Shown here piece after piece: positions 1-6,242 of a stretch of 8,348 nt of DNA (position 1 is the first letter of the stretch; every line of letters begins with the position of its first letter). Origin of the DNA: Elusimicrobiota bacterium (GTDB lineage: Bacteria; Elusimicrobiota; Elusimicrobia; UBA1565; UBA9628); assembly GCA_016194625.1 (NCBI GenBank), contig JACQBB010000015.1:1-8348 (forward strand), written 5' to 3'. The notes below the pieces were generated by a model, which did not search any database, was not told the origin of the DNA, and was given only the letters and a program-made list of their open reading frames with translations. Made by a program: the position numbers and the translations under genes.

Positions 1-1379
1 ATCACGAGCAGCGACTCGAGCGCGGCGAAGCGCACGGTCAGGTTCGCGTCGTTCAGGCCGCCCTGGACCAGCGGCAGGTAGCGCGAGTCCTTGGCGTAGG
101 CGAGCGCGAGCAGGGCCGCGGCGCGCGTCTGCACGTTCTTGCCCTGGCGCACGACGCTCTCCATCTGCGCCTGGAGCTGGTAGTCGGTGGTGCCCGCCAG
201 GCCCTCGGTCAGGAGGAAGCCGAGCTCGGTGTAGCGGGTCTTCAGGTTGAAGCCGGTCAGCGTCGTGAGGCGGTTGAGGTTGCCGATCGAGGCGTCGAGC
301 TGGGCGGCCGAGTCGGGGCGCGCGTCCATGCGCTGCTGGAGCAGGCGCAGCAGCTGGGCGTTGATGCGCGGGTCGATCAGGTCGCGCTGGGCCTGCACGC
401 GCGGCGCGGTGACGACCAGCGGCTCGAGCTGGAAGGCCATCGCCTCGTCGAGGACCAGGTTTCCGCCGACGGCTTCGGCCTCGACGCGGACCGGCTTGGC
501 GGGGACCGCCTTCTCGTCGGCGGCCTTCTTCTTCGGGTACAGCTTCAGCGCCGAGACGCAGTACTCGGCGACGACGAAGTCGTTGCCGGTCTCGCCGTCC
601 AGGCGGTTCAGCAGCAGGGTGTAGTCCTCGGCCGTGCCCAGCTCGCCCAGGTATTTCGCGGCCATGCACTTCACCAGCCACGACGGGTCGTCGAGATACA
701 GGCGCAGGCGCGCCAGGCCCGCGGGGTCGCCCAGCCGCGCCAGGCCGGCCGACGCGTACACCCGGAGCAGCGGCTCGGTGTCGCGCTCGGCGGCGGCGGC
801 CAGCAGGACCATCGCCTCGCGCGGGTGGCCCCAGACGACGAGCGACTCGAGAGCCGCGAAGCGCACGCCCGGGTTCAGGTGGATCAGCGCCTCGTTGAAG
901 ATCTGCAGGTGCGCGATGTCGCGCCAGCGCGCCAGCGCGACCAGCGCCTGCGCGCGCGACTCGTCGTCGTGGTCCCAGCGCGCCATCTCGATGAGCTGCT
1001 GGCGGAACACCGGGTCGCGGTTCGACGCGAAGGCCTCCGACAGCGGGATGCCCAGGTTCAGGAAGCGGTTGCGCAGGTTCCAGCCGATCGGCGAGCCGAC
1101 GAGGAGTATGTCCCCCTCCGGCGTGCCGCTGGCCGCGCCCGAGAGGTCGCGCTTGTAAGAGGAATGGCTCTCCGCCAGCTTCACCAGGGAGGCGGTGATC
1201 TGCGCGTCCACGGGCAGCCCCGCCGGCGCCGCGGTGGACATCGCCAGCGAGCCGGGCCGCGGACGGTACGCCTCCGGGGACGACTCGAGCTTCACGTCCA
1301 CGCCGCCGCCGCAGGCCGACAGAGCCGCCCCGGCGGCGCACAGGGCCGCGGCGGCGAGGAGGCGGCTTCGGGTCGTCAT
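1..1379 (-). CDS. HEAT-repeat lipoprotein, C-terminus beyond the window
   Basis: No specific function recognised. The visible 459 residues begin with a lipoprotein signal peptide: basic start (MTTRSR), Ala/Leu-rich core and lipobox Leu-Ser-Ala-Cys at residues 20-23, followed by Gly-Gly-Gly. The protein should therefore be exported and lipid-anchored; Gly at +2 is compatible with the outer membrane. The mature part is made of HEAT-like helical pairs, for example around residues 141-182, 201-260 and 415-459, so it probably serves as a protein-binding scaffold. Residues 99-182 and 376-459 align without gaps at 33 of 84 identities, showing a duplicated unit of about 277 residues. A Lys/Ala/Pro-rich linker (about 283-300) precedes the second unit. 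An alternative in-frame ATG lies two codons upstream, at 1385; neither ATG has a Shine-Dalgarno sequence, and I chose 1379 because it fits a -10 box seven bases upstream. The frame is open to the window edge. Confidence 0.85.
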   Translation of the reverse strand, partial: MTTRSRLLAAAALCAAGAALSACGGGVDVKLESSPEAYRPRPGSLAMSTAAPAGLPVDAQITASLVKLAESHSSYKRDLSGAASGTPEGDILLVGSPIGWNLRNRFLNLGIPLSEAFASNRDPVFRQQLIEMARWDHDDESRAQALVALARWRDIAHLQIFNEALIHLNPGVRFAALESLVVWGHPREAMVLLAAAAERDTEPLLRVYASAGLARLGDPAGLARLRLYLDDPSWLVKCMAAKYLGELGTAEDYTLLLNRLDGETGNDFVVAEYCVSALKLYPKKKAADEKAVPAKPVRVEAEAVGGNLVLDEAMAFQLEPLVVTAPRVQAQRDLIDPRINAQLLRLLQQRMDARPDSAAQLDASIGNLNRLTTLTGFNLKTRYTELGFLLTEGLAGTTDYQLQAQMESVVRQGKNVQTRAAALLALAYAKDSRYLPLVQGGLNDANLTVRFAALESLLV

Positions 1380-1386
1380 GACCATT

Positions 1387-1405
1387 ATTATGAGTTATCG
1401 GCGCC
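1387..1405 (-). promoter_or_regulatory. Candidate leaderless promoter of the HEAT lipoprotein gene
   Basis: On the minus strand, CATAAT (1392-1387) matches the -10 consensus at five of six positions and ends seven bases before the ATG at 1379, which would put the transcription start at or near the start codon. GGCGCCGA lies five bases upstream of the hexamer (1405-1398). The same arrangement occurs in front of hemE. No good -35 box is seen at the expected distance. Confidence 0.4.
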
Positions 1406-1454
1406 GAGCGCGCCACCCCGCTTCACCGGACTTTGACGGACTCGAAATACCGCC

Positions 1455-1483
1455 GTAACACGGTCCGGCTAGACTTTTCCCAA
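1455..1483 (-). promoter_or_regulatory. Alternative weak sigma70-like promoter upstream of the lipoprotein gene
   Basis: TTGGGA (1483-1478) and TGTTAC (1460-1455) are separated by exactly 17 bases on the minus strand. The match to the -35 is four of six and to the -10 three of six. It would give a leader of about 70 bases. It competes with the closer CATAAT candidate, and I cannot decide between them from sequence alone. Confidence 0.25.
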
Positions 1484-1536
1484 GCGCGGCGGATGACACC
1501 ACGATCCCCACCGGCCGCGCCGACCCCACCAGGAGC

Positions 1537-1569
1537 GCCCGCCCGAGGTCCTTGAGGCCTCGGGCGGGC
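1537..1569 (-). terminator. GC-rich hairpin downstream of the hemE-to-GAF gene cluster
   Basis: A perfect 12-bp inverted repeat (1537-1548 with 1558-1569, loop of nine bases) begins 21 bases after the stop codon of the GAF-like gene. Its position and stability suggest transcription termination or 3'-end protection for the cluster. No U-tract follows it on the minus strand, so it is not a classical intrinsic terminator; Rho-assisted termination is possible. Confidence 0.45.
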
Positions 1570-1590
1570 CATTTCCCGCCCGGACGGTCC

Positions 1591-2085
1591 CTAAGGGAGC
1601 GGGCGCGGTTCGGGACGCGGCATCGTCTGGAAGGCCTTGAACATGCGCTCGATCCAGCGCGCGTCCATCTCGTCGAACGGCGCGGACGACTTGGCCTGGA
1701 ACACGGCCCACGGCTTGCCGTCGCGGTCCTGCACGGCGACCGCGATGTCGCCCCCCTCCGAGCGGGCCGTCCCGGACGCGTAGACGCCGCCGACCAGGCC
1801 GTCGGCCGCGATCGCCGCGGACGCCGGCTCCGGACGCGCGGCGCCGGGCTGGAACGCCCGGCCGTCGGGCTGGGGCAGCCACAGGCCGCACCAGGTCCAG
1901 GGCGCGCCGCCGAACGCGTCCCACAGCCCGTCCACGACCTCGCGCATCATGCGCTCGGGCTGCGGCTCGCGGCGCCGCCACTTGAGGTCCAGCGCGTGCT
2001 TGACCTTGTCGTAGCGCGCGCGCGACGGGCGGTCCTTGATGTCCAGCTTGTCGCCGGCGCCGGGCTTTCCTTCGGGGGGGTTCAT
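1591..2085 (-). CDS. Small GAF-like domain protein, function unknown
   Basis: Predicted soluble protein of 164 residues without signal peptide or membrane segment. A hydrophilic N-terminus (about 1-40, rich in Lys, Arg and Pro) is followed by a region that reads like a short GAF domain. A helix at about 43-58 leads to a Trp-rich strand (WTWCGLWL, 63-70), a middle part with GLVGGVYASG (96-105), a strand IAVAVQDRDGKPWAVFQ (114-130), and the helix start FDEMDARWIERM (137-148), which resembles the last GAF helix. It is shorter than most GAF domains, and the loop that would usually carry ligand residues is reduced, so a ligand cannot be named. The start ATG overlaps the rlmN stop codon as ATGA. 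A Shine-Dalgarno GGAG (2097-2094) stands eight bases before it. It is the last gene of the cluster. The GAF assignment is a fold-level guess from pattern. Confidence 0.75.
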   Translation of the reverse strand: MNPPEGKPGAGDKLDIKDRPSRARYDKVKHALDLKWRRREPQPERMMREVVDGLWDAFGGAPWTWCGLWLPQPDGRAFQPGAARPEPASAAIAADGLVGGVYASGTARSEGGDIAVAVQDRDGKPWAVFQAKSSAPFDEMDARWIERMFKAFQTMPRPEPRPLP

Positions 2086-3119
2086 TCCGCTTTCTCCAAG
2101 ACGACCAATTGCCCGCAGGCGCCTTCGATGTCCCGCCCGAGGTTCTGACGGACCGTCGCCTTGAAGCCCGCGGCCATCACGCGCTCTTGGAATCGGCGCG
2201 CGTCGGTCTCGTCGGTGGGCTTGTGCGGCGTGTCCGTCTGGTTGAAGACGATGAGGTTCACGTGCAGCAGCGAGGACGGTCCCAGGTCCTTGAGCCAGCG
2301 CACCAGGGCCTCGGCGTCCTGCGCGCGGTCGTTCTCGCCCTTCAGGAGCACGTACTCGAAGAAGATCTTGCGGTTCGTCTCCTGCAGGTAGGCCTTCAGC
2401 GCCTCGGCGAGCTTGGCCAGGGGATAGGCCTTGTTCATCGGCACCAGGCGCGTGCGCAGCTCGTCGGTGGCGGCGTGCAGCGACAGCGCCAGGTTCACCT
2501 GCGGGAAGTCGCGGCCGAACTGGACGATCCTGGGAGCCAGGCCCGAGGTCGAGACCGAGATGTGCCGCGCGCCGATGCCGAAGCGCTTCTGGTCGATGAG
2601 GACGCGCAGGCTCTCGGCGACCTCGTCGTAGCACGCGAACGGCTCGCCCATGCCCATGTACACGACGTTGTCGAGGCGGCCCTCCAGGCCCTGACGCTTC
2701 ATGTACTGGCGCCAGAACAGGACTTGGTCGGTGATCTCCTCGGGGGTCAGCGTGCGGTCCAGGCCCATCAGGCCGGTCGCGCAGAAGGTGCAGCCGACCG
2801 CGCAGCCGACCTGCGAGGAGATGCAGGTGGTCCAGCGCGTCGGGCTGGGACGCAGCAGGACGGTCTCGACGGTCTTGCCGTCGCGCAGGTTCAGCAGGGC
2901 CTTGTGCGCGCGCTGGTCGGGCGACACGTCGACGCGGCGCTCCTTCAAGGACAGGATCGGCGCGCGCTCCGAAAGCGCCGCGCGGACGTCGGCGGGCAGG
3001 ACGGTGATCTCGTCGTAGGACTCGACGGCCTGGTCGTACACGGCCTTGCGCACCTGGTCCCAGCGGTAGCCGGGCTGGCCGAGGTCCTTGAGCGCCGCCG
3101 AGACCTTGGCCGCGTCCAT
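2082..3119 (-). CDS. rlmN: Dual-specificity RNA methyltransferase RlmN
   Basis: Radical-SAM enzyme that methylates C2 of adenine in 23S rRNA (A2503, E. coli numbering) and, in characterised members, in some tRNAs (A37); it acts in the cytoplasm. The 345 residues show the RlmN pattern throughout. An N-terminal accessory domain spans about 1-90. The [4Fe-4S] ligands are Cys106, Cys110 and Cys113 in the Cx3Cx2C motif CAVGCTFC. The SAM-binding GMGEP motif is at 156-160. The two catalytic cysteines are Cys99, seven residues before the cluster motif as in E. coli Cys118, and Cys335 in the C-terminal GACGQL motif (E. coli Cys355). The length is normal for the family. The start at 3119 overlaps the mgtC stop by one base (TGATG), with AAGGAG (3136-3131) eleven bases upstream, a rather long spacing. 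A GTG further upstream (3359) would only read into mgtC. Nothing suggests that the enzyme is inactive. Confidence 0.97.
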   Translation of the reverse strand: MDAAKVSAALKDLGQPGYRWDQVRKAVYDQAVESYDEITVLPADVRAALSERAPILSLKERRVDVSPDQRAHKALLNLRDGKTVETVLLRPSPTRWTTCISSQVGCAVGCTFCATGLMGLDRTLTPEEITDQVLFWRQYMKRQGLEGRLDNVVYMGMGEPFACYDEVAESLRVLIDQKRFGIGARHISVSTSGLAPRIVQFGRDFPQVNLALSLHAATDELRTRLVPMNKAYPLAKLAEALKAYLQETNRKIFFEYVLLKGENDRAQDAEALVRWLKDLGPSSLLHVNLIVFNQTDTPHKPTDETDARRFQERVMAAGFKATVRQNLGRDIEGACGQLVVLEKAE

Positions 3120-3751
3120 CAGTAGGTGAGCTCCTTCACGTTCGGGTTCTCCAGGAGCTTGCGCACCACGTTCTTCTGCTCCAGGCGCGGGCCCGACACG
3201 TACCACTCGCTGTAGTACTTGCCGCCCTTCTTCATCAGCTTGCGGTGGAGCACCGTGACGCCGGCCTCGCGGAACAGCGTCTTGATCTCCTCGAGGTCGT
3301 TCTCGTCGAAGTCCGAGGTGATGCGGAAGGTGTGGCGCTGGCGCAGCTCGTCGATCCACGCGTCCAGGCGCGGGAACACCGACTGCACGAACAGGACCAG
3401 CACGGTCGCGGCGGCGGCCAGCGCGTAATCCTGGAAGCCGACGACCATGCCGACCGCGGCGACGACCCAGGTGGTGGCCGCGGTGGTCAGGCCGGTCACG
3501 CGCTCGCCGTCGCGCATGATCGCGCCCGCGCCGAGGAAGCCGACGCCGGCGACGATCTGGGCGACGATGTGCGCGTCGCGCAGGCCGTAGGCGCGGTTGT
3601 TGATGATGGTGAACATCGCGGCGCCCAGGCAGATCAGGATGTTCGTGCGCAAGCCGGCGGCCTTGTCGGAGAGCTCGCGCTCGATGCCGATCAGGGCGCC
3701 GAGTCCGAAGGCGACGAGGAGGCTAAGCGAGTCCTGCGTGAGCGGCGTCAT
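3119..3751 (-). CDS. MgtC/SapB-family inner-membrane protein
   Basis: A 210-residue integral membrane protein of the MgtC/SapB family. The founding member is a Salmonella protein needed in macrophages and at low Mg2+, where it inhibits the F1Fo ATP synthase; most environmental homologues have no proven role. Family signatures are plain: GLGALIGIERE (16-26), AAGLRTN (31-37), GVGFLGAGAI (69-78) and VTGLTTAATTW (85-95). About five hydrophobic segments are seen, near 8-22, 37-51, 62-79, 91-106 and 109-126. A soluble C-terminal part (about 138-210) resembles the ACT-like domain of longer MgtC proteins. The gene starts within the last 29 bases of hemY, with a strong GGAGG (3760-3756) four bases before the ATG, and its stop codon overlaps the rlmN start. 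Co-transcription with haem genes is not a pairing I know from the literature. Whether it affects Mg2+ or the ATP synthase here is unknown. Confidence 0.95.
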   Translation of the reverse strand: MTPLTQDSLSLLVAFGLGALIGIERELSDKAAGLRTNILICLGAAMFTIINNRAYGLRDAHIVAQIVAGVGFLGAGAIMRDGERVTGLTTAATTWVVAAVGMVVGFQDYALAAAATVLVLFVQSVFPRLDAWIDELRQRHTFRITSDFDENDLEEIKTLFREAGVTVLHRKLMKKGGKYYSEWYVSGPRLEQKNVVRKLLENPNVKELTY

Positions 3752-5174
3752 GTTCCCTCCCTGAGCGCGGCGCGAGCGCGAGCTCGGCCGCGCGGCGTCC
3801 GGAGCGCACGCAGTCCGGCAGGCCGACGCCGCCGTAGGAGCTGCCGGCCAGGATGAGGCCGGGATGGCTCTTGAGGCAGGACGACAGCCGGTCGAGGCGG
3901 CGCGAATGTCCGACGTTGTACTGCGGGTTCGACTTGATCCAGCGGGCGGTCTTGGCCGCGGTCGGCATCACGCCCTTGATCCCGAGCACGCGCTCCAGGT
4001 CCTCGCGCACGCGCGTCTCGATGCGCATCACGGCCGCCTCGGCGGACTCCTCGCGGCCGGCGCCTCCGACGAACGCGCGGATGACGACCTTCCCCTCCGG
4101 CGCGCGCGCCGGGAACTTGCTCGACGAGTAGGTCGCGGCCGTCATCGTCAGGCCCTCGCCGCGGGCGGCCAGGAAGCCGAAGCCGCGCGGCGGCGCGGGG
4201 AACGACGCGGCGTCGTAGATCAGAGTGGTCGTGGCCGTGGAGACGAACGGGATCTCGCGCAGGCGCATCGCCAGCTCGGGGTCCAGGCTCTCGACGGTGT
4301 CGGCGAACGCCGGCGCCGGGGAGGCGGCGATGACGACGTCGGCCTCGAAGTCCCCCTTCGGCGTGACGACCTCCCAGTGCCCGCCGTGGCGGCGCACCGC
4401 GCCGACGGGACAGTCGAGATGGACGCAGCCGGAAGGCAGGCGCTTGGCCAGCTCCTCGACGATGCGGTTGAGGCCGCTCTTGATCGTCATGAAGGTCGAG
4501 AAGCCCTCGCGCCGCGGGGCGCGCTTCGGTCCGCGCACCCACAGCGAGCGCGCCAGGCCGCCGCGCTTCTCCATCTCGAGGAGCTGAGGGAAGGTGCTCT
4601 GCACGCTCATCTTCTCGGGGTCGCCCGCGAAGATGCCGGCGAGCATCGGCCCGACCAGGCGGTCGAGAGCCTCGGCGCCCAGGCGGCGGCGCGCGAAGTC
4701 GGCCAGAGACTCGTCCTCGTTGCCCTTGCGCGCGGGCATCAGCGGCTCCAGCGCCATGCGCAGCTTCGCCCTCCAGCTGAACAGCGGCGAGAACGCGAAC
4801 GGGAGCAGCTTCGTCGGCGAGACCAGCTGCATGCCCGCGGGCATCGGCAGCAGGCGGCCGCCCATCAGCACGCTCACCGTCGGGTCCGGCGCGGTCCCGA
4901 CCAGCTCGCCCTCCAGGCCGAGCTCCTTGACCAGCTCCAGCATCTCCGGCTTCAGCGTCACGAAGCTGTCCGGGCCGGTCTCGACGACGACGCCGTCGAC
5001 GGTCTCGGTGCGGATCTTGCCGCCGAGGCGCGGCGACGCCTCCAGCACGGTCACCTCGACCGCGCGGCGGTGCTTCTCGGAGAGCTTGTACAGCTCGCGC
5101 GCGGCGGCGAGGCCGGTGATGCCGCCGCCGATCACGACGACGCGGCGCGGCTTGTCGCCGCGCCCGTCCCTCAT
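3723..5174 (-). CDS. hemY: Protoporphyrinogen oxidase, HemY type (FAD, oxygen-dependent)
   Basis: FAD enzyme of the amine-oxidase-like fold that oxidises protoporphyrinogen IX to protoporphyrin IX, or coproporphyrinogen III to coproporphyrin III in organisms using the coproporphyrin route. It is called hemG in some naming schemes, but it is not the flavodoxin-like E. coli HemG. The 483 residues begin with a dinucleotide-binding fold: GGGITGL at 16-22, an acidic end of strand two at Glu45, then RLGGKIRTE at 49-57. The middle carries the family motif FAGDPEKMSVQSTFPQL (182-198). The C-terminal FAD-contacting motif GSSYGGVGLPDC lies at about 444-455. The start ATG overlaps the hemE stop as ATGA, which also fits the N-terminus of homologues; ORF extension further upstream would only read through hemE in another frame. 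There is no clear Shine-Dalgarno, so translation probably depends on coupling. The last 29 bases overlap mgtC. No membrane anchor is seen. Confidence 0.95.
   Translation of the reverse strand: MRDGRGDKPRRVVVIGGGITGLAAARELYKLSEKHRRAVEVTVLEASPRLGGKIRTETVDGVVVETGPDSFVTLKPEMLELVKELGLEGELVGTAPDPTVSVLMGGRLLPMPAGMQLVSPTKLLPFAFSPLFSWRAKLRMALEPLMPARKGNEDESLADFARRRLGAEALDRLVGPMLAGIFAGDPEKMSVQSTFPQLLEMEKRGGLARSLWVRGPKRAPRREGFSTFMTIKSGLNRIVEELAKRLPSGCVHLDCPVGAVRRHGGHWEVVTPKGDFEADVVIAASPAPAFADTVESLDPELAMRLREIPFVSTATTTLIYDAASFPAPPRGFGFLAARGEGLTMTAATYSSSKFPARAPEGKVVIRAFVGGAGREESAEAAVMRIETRVREDLERVLGIKGVMPTAAKTARWIKSNPQYNVGHSRRLDRLSSCLKSHPGLILAGSSYGGVGLPDCVRSGRRAAELALAPRSGREHDAAHAGLA
3755..3761 (-). promoter_or_regulatory. 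Strong ribosome binding site of mgtC inside hemY
   Basis: The minus strand reads GGGAGGG with GGAGG at 3760-3756, four bases before the mgtC ATG at 3751. It lies inside the hemY coding sequence. This supports the chosen mgtC start and suggests that mgtC can recruit ribosomes independently of hemY termination. Confidence 0.65.
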
Positions 5175-6199
5175 CGGGCGGTCATTTCGTGGACGCATTC
5201 GGCCACCATCCTCACGTTGTCGACGGGCGTGCCCGGCAGGATCCCGTGGCCCAGGTTGAACACGTGGCCGCTGCGGCCGCGGTTGCGGGCGATCACGTCC
5301 TCGACGGCGGCCTTCAGCGCCTTCTTCTCGGAGAAGAGCAGGACCGGGTCCAGGTTGCCCTGCACCGGCCGCCGGCCGAGGCGCTTGCGCGCGGCGTCCA
5401 GGTCGATGCGCCAGTCCACGCCGATCATGTCGCCGCCCGCGGCGGCGAAGTCCTCGAGGAAGCCGTTGGTGCCGGTGCCGAACGAGATCACCGGCACGCC
5501 CCACTTCTTCGCCTCGTTGAGGACGTAGGCGGAGTGCGGGCGGACGTAGCGGCGGTACTGGTCGGGCGACAGCGCGCCGATCCAGGAGTCGAAGAGCTGG
5601 ACGGCCTGCGCGCCCGCCTCGACCTGCCGCTTCAGGTACTCGGCAGTCACCTTGCGGACCTTGCGCATCAGCTTGTCCCACAGGTCCGGACGGTCGGTCA
5701 TCATCGCCTTGACGACCTTGTAGTGGTCGGAGGGGCCGCCCTCGACCATGTAGCTGGCGATCGTGTACGGCGCGCCCGCGAAGCCGATCAGCGGGACCTT
5801 GCCGTTCAGCTCCCGGCGGATCAGGCTGACGGCCTGGTACACGTAGCCGAGGTCGGCCGCGGCCGTCGCGTCGGTCAGGCGCGCGATGTCCTTCTCGGTG
5901 CGCACCGGGTTCGAGATCGTCGGACCCGGGGCGAAGCGCAGCTTCAGGCCGAGCGTCTCGACGGGGAGAAGGATGTCGGCGAACAGGATGGCGGCGTCGA
6001 TCGGCAGCGCGCGGATCGGCTGCATCGTCACCTCGCAGGCCAGCGCGGGGGTCTTGGCCAGCTCCAGGATGGAGTGGCGCTTGCGCAGGGCCCGGTACTC
6101 TTCCATGTAGCGTCCGGCCTGGCGCATGAACCACACCGGGGTCGCGTCGACCGACTGGCCGCGGCAGGCGCGCAAAAAGCGATGGTTTTCTCTCGTCAT
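5171..6199 (-). CDS. hemE: Uroporphyrinogen decarboxylase
   Basis: Cytosolic enzyme that removes the four acetate carboxyl groups of uroporphyrinogen III to give coproporphyrinogen III, the branch-point step towards haem. The 342-residue protein has the usual family length and all the known active-site landmarks. PVWFMRQAGRY (21-31) includes the substrate-binding Arg26 and Arg30. Asp74 in FADI corresponds to the key Asp86 of the human enzyme. The second signature GFAGAPYT (139-146) has Tyr145. Ser205 lies in FDSW, and His318 in NLGHGI corresponds to human His339. The start fits the N-terminus of homologues, with the conserved motif beginning about 20 residues in. No Shine-Dalgarno precedes it. 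Instead an extended -10 box ends six bases upstream, so the message may be leaderless. It is the first gene of the overlapped cluster that continues into hemY. Confidence 0.98.
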   Translation of the reverse strand: MTRENHRFLRACRGQSVDATPVWFMRQAGRYMEEYRALRKRHSILELAKTPALACEVTMQPIRALPIDAAILFADILLPVETLGLKLRFAPGPTISNPVRTEKDIARLTDATAAADLGYVYQAVSLIRRELNGKVPLIGFAGAPYTIASYMVEGGPSDHYKVVKAMMTDRPDLWDKLMRKVRKVTAEYLKRQVEAGAQAVQLFDSWIGALSPDQYRRYVRPHSAYVLNEAKKWGVPVISFGTGTNGFLEDFAAAGGDMIGVDWRIDLDAARKRLGRRPVQGNLDPVLLFSEKKALKAAVEDVIARNRGRSGHVFNLGHGILPGTPVDNVRMVAECVHEMTAR

Positions 6200-6205
6200 A
6201 TGAAG

Positions 6206-6224
6206 ATGATACCAATTCGGCGCC
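6206..6224 (-). promoter_or_regulatory. Candidate extended -10 promoter of hemE, probably leaderless
   Basis: The minus strand carries TGG followed by TATCAT (6214-6206), an extended -10 that matches the consensus hexamer at five of six positions. It ends six bases before the hemE ATG, so transcription would begin at or next to the start codon. GGCGCCGA (6224-6217) lies five bases upstream of the hexamer, exactly as before the lipoprotein gene. The 43-bp gap has no purine-rich ribosome site. No convincing -35 box is visible. Confidence 0.5.
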
Positions 6225-6242
6225 CGGCCGCCGAGGGGGCCG

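Noticed and set aside
397..425. TonB-box-like stretch (E-P-L-V-V-T-A-P-R, residues 319-327) in the HEAT lipoprotein
   Set aside because: It resembles TonB boxes of outer-membrane receptors, but it sits mid-protein at a domain boundary and the protein has no plug or barrel features.
634..1436. Plus-strand open frames antisense to the lipoprotein gene
   Set aside because: The minus-strand frame shows a signal peptide, lipobox and a protein-level duplication; the plus frames show none of these and are Arg/Ser- or Arg/Ala-rich shadows.
2109..3125. Plus-strand open frame antisense to rlmN (338 codons)
   Set aside because: No motif and the same codon shadow composition, while rlmN on the other strand has all catalytic residues.
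3748..4542. Minus-strand open frame in another phase of hemY, ending in an ATGA with mgtC
   Set aside because: Its product is Arg/Pro-rich with no family match, and the hemY frame carries the conserved residues throughout. Noted only because of the tidy overlap at its end.
3864..5528. Long plus-strand open frame antisense to hemY/hemE (554 codons)
   Set aside because: The product is Arg/Ala/Asp/Gln-rich without recognisable motifs, as expected from the opposite strand of GC-rich genes. The minus-strand genes explain the region fully.
5175..6215. Upstream extension of hemY to the GTG at 6215
   Set aside because: It would run in another frame through all of hemE. The conserved N-terminal FAD motif begins shortly after the ATG at 5174.
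6225..6242. Possible terminator hairpin between the CNNM-EIIA gene and hemE
   Set aside because: Only a 5-bp stem with an eight-base loop and no U-tract; such pairings are frequent in GC-rich DNA.
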